Below are positions 7,885 to 16,968 of a stretch of DNA of 60,009 bases, piece after piece. The notes beneath the pieces were generated by a model. That model made no database searches. It saw only the letters and a program-made list of their open reading frames with translations, and was not told the origin of the DNA. Every line of letters starts with the position of its first letter. The stretch's first letter is position 1. Origin of the DNA: Roseateles sp. (GTDB lineage: Bacteria; Pseudomonadota; Gammaproteobacteria; Burkholderiales; Burkholderiaceae); the NCBI GenBank assembly GCA_019232985.1, contig JAFAMW010000066.1:1-60009 (forward strand), given 5' to 3'. Made by a program: the position numbers and the translations under genes.

Positions 7885-10800
7885 ATGCAAGCCGCCAGCG
7901 CCCGAGTCCACCCGGCCGAACCCGCGGCGGCGTCCGCGCCGCCGGTCCAGCGCGTCGTCAAGATCCGGCGCGACTACAACGCCTGGGTGGCGAGCGAGAC
8001 GCTCGAGGACTACGCGCTGCGCTTCACGCCGCGCGCGGCGCGGCGCACGCTCGGCGGCGTCGCGAACACGGCGTTCGGCGCGGCGTCCTTCCTCGTGCTC
8101 GAGGCGGTCGGCGCGACCCTGCTGCTCGAGTACGGCTTCGCGAACGCGGCCTGGGCGATCCTCGCGACCGGGCTCGTGATCCTGCTCGCGGGCTGGCCGA
8201 TCGCCGTGCATGCGGCGCGCCACGGCCTCGACATGGACCTGCTCACGCGCGGCGCGGGCTTCGGCTATATCGGCTCGACGATCACGAGCCTGATCTACGC
8301 CTGCTTCACCTTCGTGTTCTTCGCGCTCGAGGCGGCCATCATGGCCTACGCGCTCGAGCTCGCGTTCGGCGTGCCGCCGGCCTGGGGCTACGCGCTGTGC
8401 GCGCTCGTCGTGCTGCCGCTCGTGATGCACGGCATGACGGCGATCGCGCGCCTGCAGGCCTGGACCCAGCCGCTGTGGCTCGCGCTGCTGATCCTGCCCT
8501 ACGCGGCTGTCGTGCTGCGCCGCCCGGGACTCGGCGCGGAGCTCGCCCACCTCGGCGGCGGCTTCACGCTCGGCGGCTTCGGCGCGGCGCTGACGGTCGG
8601 CATGGCGCTGATCACGCAGATGGGCGAGCAGGCCGACTACCTGCGCTTCATGCCGCCGCCGCGGCCCGGCCGGCGCGGGCGCTGGTGGGCGGCGGTGTTC
8701 GTCGGCGGGCCCGGCTGGGTGATCCCGGGCGTGGCCAAGATGTTCGGCGGCGCGCTGCTCGCCTGCCTGGCCCTGAGCCTCGGCGTCGCGCGAGAGCGCG
8801 CGGTCGACCCGAACCAGCTCTACCTGGCCGGCTTCGGCCTGGTCTTCGATGGCCTGCCGACCGCCACCGCGGCGCGCCTCGCCGTCGCGGCGACCGCGCT
8901 GTTCGTCGTCGTCTCGCAGCTCAAGATCAACGTCACGAACGCCTACGCGGGCTCGCTGGCCTGGAGCAATTTCTTCGCGCGGCTCACGCACAGCCACCCG
9001 GGCCGCGTCGTCTGGGTCGTGTTCAACACGGCGATCGCGCTGCTGCTGATGGAGATGGACCTGTTCCGCGCGCTCGACCGCGTGCTGGGCCTGTACGCGA
9101 ACGTCGCGATCGCGTGGATCATGAGCGTCGTCGCCGACCTCGTCGTCAACAAGCCGCTGGGCCTGTCGCCGCGCGAGATCGAGTTCCGCCGCGCCAAGCT
9201 CTACGACGTGAACCCGGTCGGCGTCGGCGCGATGGCGCTCGCGTCGCTGGTGTCGATCGCGGCCCACCTCAGCGCGTTCGGGACGCTCGCGCAGAGCTTC
9301 TCGGCCGCGATCGCGGCGGTCGTGGCCCTCGCCACGGCGCCGCTGATCGCCTGGGCCACGCAAGGCCGTTACTACCTCGCGCGGCCGACCGACGAGGGTG
9401 CCTACCTCGGCACGCGCCGCTGCGTCGTCTGCGAGCGCGACTACGAAGGCCCCGAGATGGCCCATTGCCCGGCCTACCGCGGCGCGATCTGCTCGCTGTG
9501 CTGCGCGCTCGACGCGCGCTGCGAGGACCTGTGCAAGCCCGATGCGCGCGCGAGCGCCCAGGCCCGCGCGCTGCTGCGCCGCCTGCTGCCGCGGCGCGCG
9601 TGGCCGCTGCTCGACGCGGGCCTCGCGCGCTACCTCGGGCTGATGGCCGTCGTGCTGCCGCTGCTCGGCCTGGGCGGCGTGCTGCTGTACCGCGCCCAGC
9701 TCGCGCTGCTGGGGGCTCACGCGGTCGAGTTCGCGCCGGCCTTGCGCGCGGCCTGGACCCAGGGGCTCGTGGCCGTGCTGCTCGGCGTCGCGGTCGCCGG
9801 CTGGTGGCTCGTGCTGAACCAGCAGAGCCGCCGCGTCGCCCAGGAGGAGTCGCGCCGCCAGGCCCAGCTGCTCGGCGACGAGATCGCCGCGCACCGCCGC
9901 ACCGACGCCCAGCTTCAGCAGGCGCTCGCGCGCGCGGCCGCGGCGAGCGCCGCGAAGACGCGCTATATCAACACCATGAGCCATGAGCTGCGCACGCCGC
10001 TCAACGCGATCCTTGGCTACGCGCTGATCCTCGACGAGGACGCGCGCATGCCCGCGCACCGGCGCCAGGCCGTCAAGGTGATCCGGCGCGGCGGCGAGCA
10101 CCTGCTCGCGCTGATCGAGGGCAGCCTCGACCTCGCGCGCATCGAGGCCGGGCGGCTGCGCGTCGAGCCCGGGCCCTGGGCGCTTGCGGAATCCTTGCGC
10201 GACCTGCAGCGCCTGTTCGCGTCGCAGGCCGAGGCCAAGGGCCTGGGCTTCGAGCTGCACGGCGCCGACGCGCTGCCGGCCTGGGTGCGCGGCGACGCGA
10301 TGCGCGTCCAGCAGGTGCTGATCAACCTCGTCGGCAACGCGATCAAGTTCACCGAGCGCGGCCAGGTGCGCGTGAGCGTGCGCCATGCGGGCGAGATCGC
10401 GCGCGTCGTCGTCGAGGACAGCGGCCCGGGCATGGCCGCGGCCGAGCTCGAGCGCGTGTTCGAGCCCTTCGAGCGCGGCGACGCGGCCCGGGCGCCCGGC
10501 ACGGGCCTGGGCCTGACGATCGCGAAAATGCTGACCGAGCTGATGGGCGGCGCGCTCGAGGTCAGCAGCGCACCGGGACAGGGCACGCGCTTCACGCTGC
10601 GCCTGTACCTGCCCGTGATCGCGGCGCCGGCCGTGCGCGCGGCGCCGCCGGCCGCCCGACCGCCCGAGCGCGCTGCCGAGGTCGCGCTGCCGCCGCGCGA
10701 CCAACTGCTCGCGCTCCAGCAGGCGCTCGCGCGCGGCCACGTGAAGGGCGTGCTGGGCCTGCTCGACGCGATCGCCGCGGCCGACCCCGGCTGCGCGCCG

Positions 10801-10914
10801 TTCGTCGCGCGCCTGCGCGAGCTCGCGAGCGAGTTCCGCCTCGACGCGCTCTCCCAGGCCGTGGCACGCGGCTTGCATGAGGGTTTGCATGGAGAGCTTG
10901 ATGAGCAGCGCTGA
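7885..10914 (+). CDS. NCS1-type permease fused to a sensor histidine kinase, with a Cys-rich linker
   Basis: The protein has 1009 residues from the ATG at 7885. Residues about 40-500 are a twelve-helix membrane domain resembling NCS1 (cytosine/purine/allantoin) permeases, with a short cytoplasmic-type N terminus. At 513-550 is an eight-cysteine cluster (C-x2-C-x11-C-x7-C-x2-CC-x5-C-x3-C) suited to binding Zn or Fe-S. Two more helices follow (about 585-655). Then come HisKA with the phospho-acceptor His700 in [10 protein letters not shown], and HATPase with [19 protein letters not shown] and [11 protein letters not shown]. The tail, about 85 residues, is helical. It recalls CbrA-like transporter-kinases, but with an NCS1 rather than SLC5 module. 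Position beside urease and its LuxR partner suggests sensing of urea or a purine-breakdown product; that is inference. Confidence 0.85.
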   Translation: MQAASARVHPAEPAAASAPPVQRVVKIRRDYNAWVASETLEDYALRFTPRAARRTLGGVANTAFGAASFLVLEAVGATLLLEYGFANAAWAILATGLVILLAGWPIAVHAARHGLDMDLLTRGAGFGYIGSTITSLIYACFTFVFFALEAAIMAYALELAFGVPPAWGYALCALVVLPLVMHGMTAIARLQAWTQPLWLALLILPYAAVVLRRPGLGAELAHLGGGFTLGGFGAALTVGMALITQMGEQADYLRFMPPPRPGRRGRWWAAVFVGGPGWVIPGVAKMFGGALLACLALSLGVARERAVDPNQLYLAGFGLVFDGLPTATAARLAVAATALFVVVSQLKINVTNAYAGSLAWSNFFARLTHSHPGRVVWVVFNTAIALLLMEMDLFRALDRVLGLYANVAIAWIMSVVADLVVNKPLGLSPREIEFRRAKLYDVNPVGVGAMALASLVSIAAHLSAFGTLAQSFSAAIAAVVALATAPLIAWATQGRYYLARPTDEGAYLGTRRCVVCERDYEGPEMAHCPAYRGAICSLCCALDARCEDLCKPDARASAQARALLRRLLPRRAWPLLDAGLARYLGLMAVVLPLLGLGGVLLYRAQLALLGAHAVEFAPALRAAWTQGLVAVLLGVAVAGWWLVLNQQSRRVAQEESRRQAQLLGDEIAAHRRTDAQLQQALARAAAASAAKTRYINTMSHELRTPLNAILGYALILDEDARMPAHRRQAVKVIRRGGEHLLALIEGSLDLARIEAGRLRVEPGPWALAESLRDLQRLFASQAEAKGLGFELHGADALPAWVRGDAMRVQQVLINLVGNAIKFTERGQVRVSVRHAGEIARVVVEDSGPGMAAAELERVFEPFERGDAARAPGTGLGLTIAKMLTELMGGALEVSSAPGQGTRFTLRLYLPVIAAPAVRAAPPAARPPERAAEVALPPRDQLLALQQALARGHVKGVLGLLDAIAAADPGCAPFVARLRELASEFRLDALSQAVARGLHEGLHGELDEQR

Positions 10915-11935
10915 CGAGGAACTCGACGCCGTGCCCGATCCCGGACCGCCGGTGGCCGTCCACGGCGAGCGCGTGCTCATCGTCGACGACGTGCCCGACA
11001 ACCTTGCGCTGCTGCACGATGCGCTCGACGAGGCCGGCTACACGGTGCTCGTCGCGACGAGCGGCGCGGGCGCGCTCGCGATCGCGCTGGCCGAGCCGCC
11101 CGACATCGTCGTGCTCGACGCGGTGATGCCGGGCATCGACGGCTTCGAGCTCGCGCGGCGCCTCAAGGCCGACCCGGCGACCGCCGCGCTGCCGCTGATC
11201 TTCATGACCGGCCTGTCCGACGCCGAGCATGTCGAGGCCGCGTTCGCGGCCGGTGGCGTCGACTACGTGACCAAGCCGATCCGCCCGCGCGAGGTGCTCG
11301 CGCGCATCAGCGCGCATCTGCGCGGCGCGCGCGCGGGCGCCCAGGCGCGCAACGCGCTCGACGCGTTCGGTCACGCGAGCCTCGCCGTGCACGAGCGCGA
11401 CGGCCGCTGCGTGTGGCAGACGCCGCTTGCGCGCGCGCTGATGAACGAGTTCTTCGCCGACGGCCATTTCGAGCGCGGCCGCCTGCCGCCCGAAGTGCTG
11501 TACTGGCTGCACCGCGAGGCGCTGCGGCGCCGCGCGGGCGCCGCGCCGGCCGGCCTGACCGTGCTCGCGCCGCCGACCCACCCGGGCCAGCCGAGCAGCG
11601 CGCGCGGCGCGCGGCGGCTGTCGTTCGCGCTGCACGCGGTGAACCCGGACGCGCTCGGCGAGGGCCAGTGGCTGATCGTCATGCACGCGGCCGACGACCT
11701 CGCGCAGATGGAGGCCCTGGTCAAGGCCTTCAAGCTGACGGTGCGCGAGGCCGAGGTGCTGTACTGGCTCGCGCGCGGCAAGACCAACGCCGACATCGGC
11801 ACCATCCTCGGCACGAGCCCGCGCACGGTGCAGAAACACCTCGAGCATGTGTTCGAAAAGCTCGGCGTCGAGACGCGCTCGGCCGCCGCGGCGCTCGCCG
11901 TGAGCCGGGTGCGCGAGCTGCAGGCGCCGCGCTGA
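10901..11935 (+). CDS. Response regulator with LuxR-type DNA-binding domain
   Basis: The protein has 344 residues from ATG 10901, which has GGAGAG spaced 4-6 bases upstream; ATGs at 10877 and 10889 are also possible. The receiver domain (about 24-140) has the acidic pair in VLIVDD, phospho-acceptor Asp73 in VVLDAVMPG and Lys in YVTKPIRP. A middle region (about 150-265) is unrecognised. A C-terminal LuxR HTH ([20 protein letters not shown], then [16 protein letters not shown]) ends it. It overlaps the permease-kinase gene by 14 bases and is surely its partner. Urease and urt are plausible targets. Confidence 0.92.
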   Translation: MSSADEELDAVPDPGPPVAVHGERVLIVDDVPDNLALLHDALDEAGYTVLVATSGAGALAIALAEPPDIVVLDAVMPGIDGFELARRLKADPATAALPLIFMTGLSDAEHVEAAFAAGGVDYVTKPIRPREVLARISAHLRGARAGAQARNALDAFGHASLAVHERDGRCVWQTPLARALMNEFFADGHFERGRLPPEVLYWLHREALRRRAGAAPAGLTVLAPPTHPGQPSSARGARRLSFALHAVNPDALGEGQWLIVMHAADDLAQMEALVKAFKLTVREAEVLYWLARGKTNADIGTILGTSPRTVQKHLEHVFEKLGVETRSAAAALAVSRVRELQAPR

Positions 11936-11954
11936 GCGCCGCGCCGGGCTTCGC

Positions 11955-12617
11955 TCAGCCGAGCCGCGCCTTGAGCCAGGCGTTGAGGTCGGCGACCTCC
12001 TCGGCGCAGACCGAGTGCGGCATCGGGTAGTCGTGCCATTCGATCGCGTAGCCGAGCTCGGTCAGCAGCTTGCGGCTGTCGGTCGCGCGCGCGATCGGCA
12101 CGACCGGGTCCTGCGTGCCGTGGGCCATGAAGATCGGCGTCGCCGCGTTGGCCGGGTTCGCCTCGGCCGCTGTCGTCGCGGCGAGCGGCAGGTAGCCCGA
12201 CAGGCACACGAGGCCGGCCAGGGCCTGGCCGAAACGAAGGCCCGTCATCAGCGTCATCGCGCAGCCCTGCGAGAAGCCCATCAGTACGATGCGCGAGGCG
12301 GGCACGCCGCGCGCGATCTCGCGCTCGATCAGCTCGGCGACGAGGCCCTGCGCCTCGCGCAGGCCGGCCTCGTCCTCGCGGCGCACGAGCTCGGTGCCGA
12401 GGATGTCGTACCACGCGCGCATGCGGTAGCCGCCGTTGATCGTGACCGGGCGCACCGGCGCGTGCGGGAACACGTAACGCACCGGGCCGACGGCGGCGAG
12501 GTCGAGCTCCTGCGCGATCGGCACGAAGTCGTTGCCGTCGGCGCCGAGGCCGTGCAGCACGATGATGGCCGCGGTGGGGTTCGGGGCGGTTTCGAATTCG
12601 ATGCCGTCGAGTGACAT
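11955..12617 (-). CDS. Alpha/beta-hydrolase, carboxylesterase/phospholipase family
   Basis: The protein has 220 residues. It contains the oxyanion segment IIVLHGLGADGNDF, nucleophile GFSQGCAM, acid in HGTQDPVVP and catalytic His in MPHSV, in the order and spacing of the acyl-protein-thioesterase/carboxylesterase II family. It is probably cytoplasmic; no signal peptide. It diverges from a histidine-phosphatase gene with 44 bases between starts. The physiological ester is unknown. Confidence 0.93.
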   Translation of the reverse strand: MSLDGIEFETAPNPTAAIIVLHGLGADGNDFVPIAQELDLAAVGPVRYVFPHAPVRPVTINGGYRMRAWYDILGTELVRREDEAGLREAQGLVAELIEREIARGVPASRIVLMGFSQGCAMTLMTGLRFGQALAGLVCLSGYLPLAATTAAEANPANAATPIFMAHGTQDPVVPIARATDSRKLLTELGYAIEWHDYPMPHSVCAEEVADLNAWLKARLG

Positions 12618-12661
12618 GTGGGTGACAGTGCGGGTTGCGGATGGCTGCGATGATAGAAGCC

Positions 12662-13360
12662 ATGGGAAAACTGAGCCTCGTGCGCCATGGCCAGGCCTCG
12701 TTCGGCGCGGCCGACTACGACCAGCTGAGCCCGCTCGGCGCGCAGCAATGCCGGCTGCTCGGCGCGTATTGGCGCGGCCAGCAACGCCGCTTCGCCGCCG
12801 TGCTGACGGGCACGCTGAAGCGGCACGCGCAATCGCTCGCGGCGATCCGTGAGGGCTACGGCGAGGGCGCCGACGCCGCACTACCGGCGCCGCTCGTGCT
12901 GCCGGGTCTCGACGAATACGACAGCGAGGCCGTGATCCGCGCGTACCGGCCTGGCGAGACGCTCGAACGGCCGCGCAACGCCGCCGAGGTCAAGCAGTAC
13001 TTCCGCCTGCTGCGCGACGGCCTGCAGGCCTGGATCGCCGGCCGTATCGAACCCGAGGGCATGCCGCGCCACGCGGACTTCGTCGCCGGCGTCGTCGCGG
13101 CGCTCGACCAGGTGCGCGAACTGGCAGCCGAGCGGGGCGGCGCCGAGCTGCTGATCGTCTCGAGCGGCGGCCCGATCTCGACGGCCGTCGCCCACGTGCT
13201 CGGCGCGCCGCAGGAGGCCGCCGTCGAGCTCAACCTGCAGCTGCGCAACAGCGCGCTGACCGAGTTCCAGTTCGGCGCGCGCGGCCACCAGCTGATGAGC
13301 TTCAACCACCTGCCGCACCTCGAGGCGGCGGGCCAAGCGGGGCTCGCGAGCTACGCCTGA
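12662..13360 (+). CDS. Histidine phosphatase (phosphoglycerate-mutase-like) family protein
   Basis: The protein has 232 residues beginning MGKLSLVRHGQASFGAADYD. The RHG motif with the phospho-accepting His is at residues 8-10, and a second catalytic region is seen in LLIVSSGGPISTA, where the usual His of (S/T)HGG is replaced by Ser. That substitution could weaken or alter phosphatase activity. I chose ATG 12662 because family members start a few residues before the RHG strand; two earlier in-frame starts exist. The substrate is unknown. Confidence 0.88.
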   Translation: MGKLSLVRHGQASFGAADYDQLSPLGAQQCRLLGAYWRGQQRRFAAVLTGTLKRHAQSLAAIREGYGEGADAALPAPLVLPGLDEYDSEAVIRAYRPGETLERPRNAAEVKQYFRLLRDGLQAWIAGRIEPEGMPRHADFVAGVVAALDQVRELAAERGGAELLIVSSGGPISTAVAHVLGAPQEAAVELNLQLRNSALTEFQFGARGHQLMSFNHLPHLEAAGQAGLASYA

Positions 13361-13382
13361 CGCGCCGTCGGGCGGCGCGGGC

Positions 13383-14249
13383 TCAGGGCTTGACGAACTT
13401 CAGCGTCATGCGGTCGCTCTCGCCGATCGCCTCGTACTTGGCGCGGTCCTGGTCGCCGTGCTCGAAGCTCGGCGGCAGCGCCCACACGCCCCCCGGGTGG
13501 TCGGCGTGGTCCTTGGGGTTGGCGTTGATCTCGGCGCGCGCGGCGAGCTTGAAGCCGGCGCTTTCGGCCATCGCGATCACGTAGGACTCGTGCAGGTAGC
13601 CGGTGCTCGCCTTCGCGTCCTGCTCGCGGTCGGGCGGCAGGCGGTGGTCGACGACGCCGAGCACGCCGCCGGGCTTGAGCGCGTCGAACATCGCCTTGAA
13701 CGCAGCGCGCGTCTGCGCGTCGCCGAGCGCGGCCCAGTTGTGGACGTTGCGGAAGGTCAGCACGAGGTCGGCCGCGCCCGGCCGGCCGAGGTCGAAGCGG
13801 CCGTTGCGCGCGTCGAACACGCCGAGGCGCACGCGGTCGTAGAGCTGCGGCTTGGCGTCCAGCCAGGCCTTGAACTTGGCGGCGCCGCGGCGCGCGTCCT
13901 CGCTGCTCGCCTCGGGGTCGCTGCCGGCCTCGATCAGCTGGCCATGCGCGCGCAGATAGGGCGCGAGGATCTCGGTGTACCAGCCGTTGCCGGGGACCAG
14001 CTCGACGACGGTCTGGTCGGGCTTGATGCCGAAGAAGGCGAGGGTCTGGGCCGGGTGGCGCGCGGGGTCGCGTGCGACGTTGGCCGGCGTGCGGGTGGGG
14101 CTGGCCACCGCGGCCTGCAGGGCCGCATCCACGGTCCCTTCGGCTTGCAGCGCCGCGTCGTCGGCGGCGTAGGCCGTAGCACCGAGCAGGGTCAGCGGCA
14201 GGACGAGCGCGCGCAGCGCGCGGGCGGTGAAGACTGCGTTTCGGGTCAT
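13383..14249 (-). CDS. Secreted class I SAM-dependent methyltransferase-like protein (COG4798 type)
   Basis: The protein has 288 residues with a signal peptide (RALRALVLPLTLLGATAYAA). The mature domain starts with DPARHPAQTLAFFGIKPDQT, then VVELVPGNGWYTEILAPYL (motif I with GNG) and LVLTFRNVHNW and LKPGGVLGVVDHRLP. These are features of a predicted periplasmic methyltransferase group. How a periplasmic enzyme would obtain SAM is unclear, so it may have another role. It is divergent from the next gene. Confidence 0.85.
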   Translation of the reverse strand: MTRNAVFTARALRALVLPLTLLGATAYAADDAALQAEGTVDAALQAAVASPTRTPANVARDPARHPAQTLAFFGIKPDQTVVELVPGNGWYTEILAPYLRAHGQLIEAGSDPEASSEDARRGAAKFKAWLDAKPQLYDRVRLGVFDARNGRFDLGRPGAADLVLTFRNVHNWAALGDAQTRAAFKAMFDALKPGGVLGVVDHRLPPDREQDAKASTGYLHESYVIAMAESAGFKLAARAEINANPKDHADHPGGVWALPPSFEHGDQDRAKYEAIGESDRMTLKFVKP

Positions 14250-14337
14250 GATTTGCCTCGAGAACAAGGAGTGGCCGCGATCATCGGCGATCGACTCGAC
14301 CAGCGCCGCGTGGGGGCATTGATTGAACCCTGGGAAA

Positions 14338-15612
14338 ATGACAGCCATGTTCACGAACCTGAGCCCCGAACTCGGCGCGGCGCGCCCCCAGAACGATGCC
14401 GACGCGCGCTTCATGCGCCTGCTGCGCAGCGCGCTCGAAGACGGCAGCTTCGCGAAGCTGCTGCTCAGCGGCTATCGCGGCGCCGAGCCCCAGCTCGAGC
14501 GCCTGACCGTGCGCACGGTCGAGCTGCGCGGCGAGCGGCACCTGAGCTTTCTGTGGCGCCACGCGACGCGCGACATCACCAAGAACCACGGCCTTGCGGA
14601 GGGCCTCGCGCTGGTCGAGGGCCTGCTCGGCCGCGACTTCCTCAACGCCCACCTGCACGTGGGCGCGCAGGAGGTCCAGTTCGCGATGAGCCGCAAGGGC
14701 CGCGCGAGCCTGCGCGTAAGCCAGGCCGAAGGCGTAGCGCCGGCCACCGCGGCGGACGATGCGCACGACAAGCCCAAGCAGCGCTACCTCGACCTGCAGT
14801 CGCCGTTCTGGCAGGACCTCGGGCTCACGCACGCGGCGAGCGGCGCGAAGGCCGAGCCCGGCGCGCGCGCGCTCGTGCCGGCGCTCGCGCGCAAGTGGAA
14901 GCAGATCAACAAGTTCGTCGAGATCTTCGCGGCCGCGCTGAAGAGCTCGCCGCTCGCCGACAGCGCCGACGTCTTCGTCACCGACTTCGGCTCGGGCAAG
15001 GGCTACCTGACCTTCGCGGTCTACGACTGGCTGCGCGGCCTGGGCCGGGACGCGCGCGTGACCGGCGTCGAGCTGCGCGAAGACATGGTCGCGCTGTGCG
15101 GCGGCGCCGCGGCCCGCCATGGCCTCGCGGGCCTCGCGTTCGAGCAGGGCGACGTGCGCGACTACCAGCCCGCGCGCCTCGACGTGATGATCGCGCTGCA
15201 CGCCTGCGACACCGCGACCGACTGGGCGATCCACCTGGGCCTCGCGCGCGGCGCCTCGATCATCATGTGCTCGCCCTGCTGCCACAAGCAGCTGCGCCCG
15301 CAGATGCAGCTGCCCGCGGCGCTCAAGCCCATGCTCCAGCACGGCATCCACCTGGGCCAGGAGGCCGAGATGGTGACCGACTCGTTGCGCGCGCTGCTGC
15401 TCGAGGCCGAGGGCTACGAGACCCAGGTCTTCGAGTTCGTCGCGCTCGAGCACACGAGCAAGAACAAGATGATCCTCGCGGTCAAGAAACAGGGCGCCGC
15501 GCTCGCGGCCGCGCAAAAGCGCAAGCCCGAGGTGCTCGCCCAGATCGCCGAGATCAAGCGCTTCTACGGGATCCGCGAGCAGGCGCTCGAGAGCCTGCTG
15601 TGCGGGGCTTGA
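14338..15612 (+). CDS. SAM-dependent methyltransferase, METTL/GSTCD-like domain
   Basis: The protein has 424 residues. It has an N-terminal unassigned region with RHATRDITKNH and a C-terminal Rossmann methyltransferase domain. That domain has VFVTDFGSGKGYLTFAVYDW (motif I), TGVELREDMV, LHACDTATDWAI and MCSPCCHKQLRPQ. The CCHK motif is typical of a group predicted to modify RNA, but substrates are not established to my knowledge. ATG 14347 is an alternative start. Confidence 0.85.
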   Translation: MTAMFTNLSPELGAARPQNDADARFMRLLRSALEDGSFAKLLLSGYRGAEPQLERLTVRTVELRGERHLSFLWRHATRDITKNHGLAEGLALVEGLLGRDFLNAHLHVGAQEVQFAMSRKGRASLRVSQAEGVAPATAADDAHDKPKQRYLDLQSPFWQDLGLTHAASGAKAEPGARALVPALARKWKQINKFVEIFAAALKSSPLADSADVFVTDFGSGKGYLTFAVYDWLRGLGRDARVTGVELREDMVALCGGAAARHGLAGLAFEQGDVRDYQPARLDVMIALHACDTATDWAIHLGLARGASIIMCSPCCHKQLRPQMQLPAALKPMLQHGIHLGQEAEMVTDSLRALLLEAEGYETQVFEFVALEHTSKNKMILAVKKQGAALAAAQKRKPEVLAQIAEIKRFYGIREQALESLLCGA

Positions 15613-15642
15613 GGGACCTGCGAAACATTGCTTGAAATCAAT

Positions 15643-15663
15643 CTATAGCACTTAGTGCTATAG
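15643..15663. promoter_or_regulatory. Operator/promoter of the second toxin-antitoxin operon
   Basis: CTATAGCACT and AGTGCTATAG form perfect 10-base arms around one T. A -10-like TATAGT (15659-15664) lies in the right arm, 11 bases before the toxin ATG, so a bound repressor would block transcription. TTGAAA at 15632 is a possible -35, but the 21-base spacing is too long. The stretch is AT-rich against its surroundings, as is common in toxin-antitoxin promoters. Confidence 0.65.
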
Positions 15664-15675
15664 TAATTTCGGTGC

Positions 15676-16077
15676 ATGCAGCACCGGCGGGTCTTCAAGA
15701 CCAAGACTTTCGATCGTTGGGCGAAAAAGCTCGTGCCCGATGCGTTGCTGTGTTTGGCCGCTTCGGAGATCGAGCGGGGTTTGTTCGAAGCCGACCTGGG
15801 GCAGGGCGTCTGCAAGAAGCGGATCGCCTTGCCGGGCCGCGGCAAGAGCGGCTCGACCCGTGCCCTGGTCGCCAAACAGCACCGGGCGGCGCTCTTCTTC
15901 ATTGCGGGTCGGGGCAAGAGCGACGTCGGCACGGACTTCTCGAGACGAGAGGAAGAAGCGGCCAAGCTCTACGCCGGCATGCTGCATAAAGTGTCGGAGG
16001 AGCGCTTCGAGCTGATGCTTGTCGACGGCGCGCTCAAGGAGATTCGCAATGGCGACGAAGTCGAGCGCAAGAAATAG
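15676..16077 (+). CDS. RelE/HigB-type toxin (PF06296-like)
   Basis: The protein has 133 residues. The opening RRVFKTKTFDRWAKKL, the middle GLFEADLGQGVCKKRIALPG, the RGKSGSTRALVAKQ basic stretch and the segment RAALFFIAGRGKSDVG match the RelE-like group whose members cut mRNA on the ribosome. Its 3' end overlaps the HTH gene that follows by 29 bases. Toxin-first order is typical of HigBA. The overlapping partner and the palindromic promoter support a complete module. Confidence 0.82.
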   Translation: MQHRRVFKTKTFDRWAKKLVPDALLCLAASEIERGLFEADLGQGVCKKRIALPGRGKSGSTRALVAKQHRAALFFIAGRGKSDVGTDFSRREEEAAKLYAGMLHKVSEERFELMLVDGALKEIRNGDEVERKK

Positions 16078-16384
16078 TCGGGTGCTGCGCGAACTGCTCG
16101 AATCGGCGCAGGACTTGAGCGCCTATGGCCTCGTATCCAAGGCCGACATGGCGCGCATGAAGGCGCTGTGCGCCGAGCCACCCGCATACCCACCGGAGCG
16201 CGTTGTCGCGATCCGGACCGGCGTCGCGAGGATGAGCCAGGCGGTATTTGCCTCGTTCATGAACGTCAGTGTCTCGACGGTCCAGAAGTGGGAATCTCCG
16301 GCAGCGGCCAAGCATCCGAGCGGAGCAGCCGCCAAGCTGCTCCAACTGGTCGAGGCGAAGGGCGTCGACGCGTTGCTCGTCTAA
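16049..16384 (+). CDS. HTH antitoxin, HigA/NadS-like
   Basis: The protein has 111 residues from ATG 16049. The C-terminal half is a helix-turn-helix of the XRE type: RTGVARMSQAVFASFMNVSV then STVQKWESPAAAKHPSGAAA, with the family's 'W E' followed by P-SGAA. The N-terminal half is charged and presumably covers the toxin. It likely binds the 21-base palindrome at 15643. It ends 3 bases before the convergent GFA gene. Confidence 0.85.
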   Translation: MATKSSARNSRVLRELLESAQDLSAYGLVSKADMARMKALCAEPPAYPPERVVAIRTGVARMSQAVFASFMNVSVSTVQKWESPAAAKHPSGAAAKLLQLVEAKGVDALLV

Positions 16385-16387
16385 CGC

Positions 16388-16816
16388 TCAAGGCGACTGC
16401 ACGAAGCTCACATCCGCGATCCAGCCCTTCCTGCGGCGTGCGACGCGTGTTGCCGCGTCTTCTTCGTCGAAGCTCACGCCGACGCGCTCGAGCAGGGCCG
16501 GGTCGACGCCGTCGAAGCAGTTGACGTTGACGACCGCGTACACATGGCCGTCGACGCGGCAGCTGACGACGGGCGCGACGCCGCAGACCGCGCAGACGTG
16601 GAACTGCGCGGTGCGGGTGCCGAACTCGTAGGCCGAGACGCGCTCGGGGTCGCGCACCGCGACTTCGAGCCGGCCGGTCGGGCAGGAGGTCCAGACGCCG
16701 CCGTGGCGCTGGCAGAAACCGCAGCCGCAGGCGCGCGCCGGGATGCGCGTGGGCTCGGGCGTCCAGTGGAGCTGGAAGCTGATGTTGCCGCAATGGCAAC
16801 GTCCGGCGATCTTCAT
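16388..16816 (-). CDS. GFA-family protein (Mss4-like zinc domain)
   Basis: The protein has 142 residues. It has GRCHCGNISF near the start and ACGCGFCQRHGGVWTSC, then FHVCAVCGV, giving the CxC, CxxC and CxxC zinc ligands of the glutathione-dependent formaldehyde-activating (GFA) fold. Most members have unknown substrates, so the formaldehyde name should not be taken literally. It diverges from urtA with 152 bases between starts; that gap holds an inverted repeat. Confidence 0.88.
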   Translation of the reverse strand: MKIAGRCHCGNISFQLHWTPEPTRIPARACGCGFCQRHGGVWTSCPTGRLEVAVRDPERVSAYEFGTRTAQFHVCAVCGVAPVVSCRVDGHVYAVVNVNCFDGVDPALLERVGVSFDEEDAATRVARRRKGWIADVSFVQSP

Positions 16817-16874
16817 ACGTCTCCTGATGCCGAGGGTTCTTCGGGTCGATTGTGTATGCAAGCCAAGCAACGCC

Positions 16875-16890
16875 TACGCCGGATGGCGTA
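16875..16890. promoter_or_regulatory. Inverted repeat upstream of urtA, candidate operator
   Basis: TACGCC-GGAT-GGCGTA is a perfect 6+4+6 inverted repeat, 79 bases upstream of the urtA start. It is the clearest symmetric element in this promoter region and would suit a dimeric activator placed near a -35 region. A CCAGGAG ribosome-binding site precedes urtA at 16957-16963. No sigma-54 promoter was seen. The regulator is unknown; the nearby LuxR-type protein is one candidate. Confidence 0.42.
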
Positions 16891-16968
16891 TTCCTCCGCG
16901 AGCGGGCTTTGTCGAGACTGCGTCCAGCCATGCAGTGATCCCACCCATCCACTCGCCAGGAGCCCGCC

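Noticed and set aside
7516..11001. A 1161-residue open frame on the minus strand spanning ureA and the kinase gene
   Set aside because: It is an Arg/Ala/Gln-rich shadow of the permease-kinase coding strand; only its last 100 residues (UreA) are real.
13458..15635. A 725-residue plus-strand frame over the two methyltransferases
   Set aside because: It is Arg/Gly-rich, has no recognisable motifs, and runs antisense to or out of frame with two well-supported genes.
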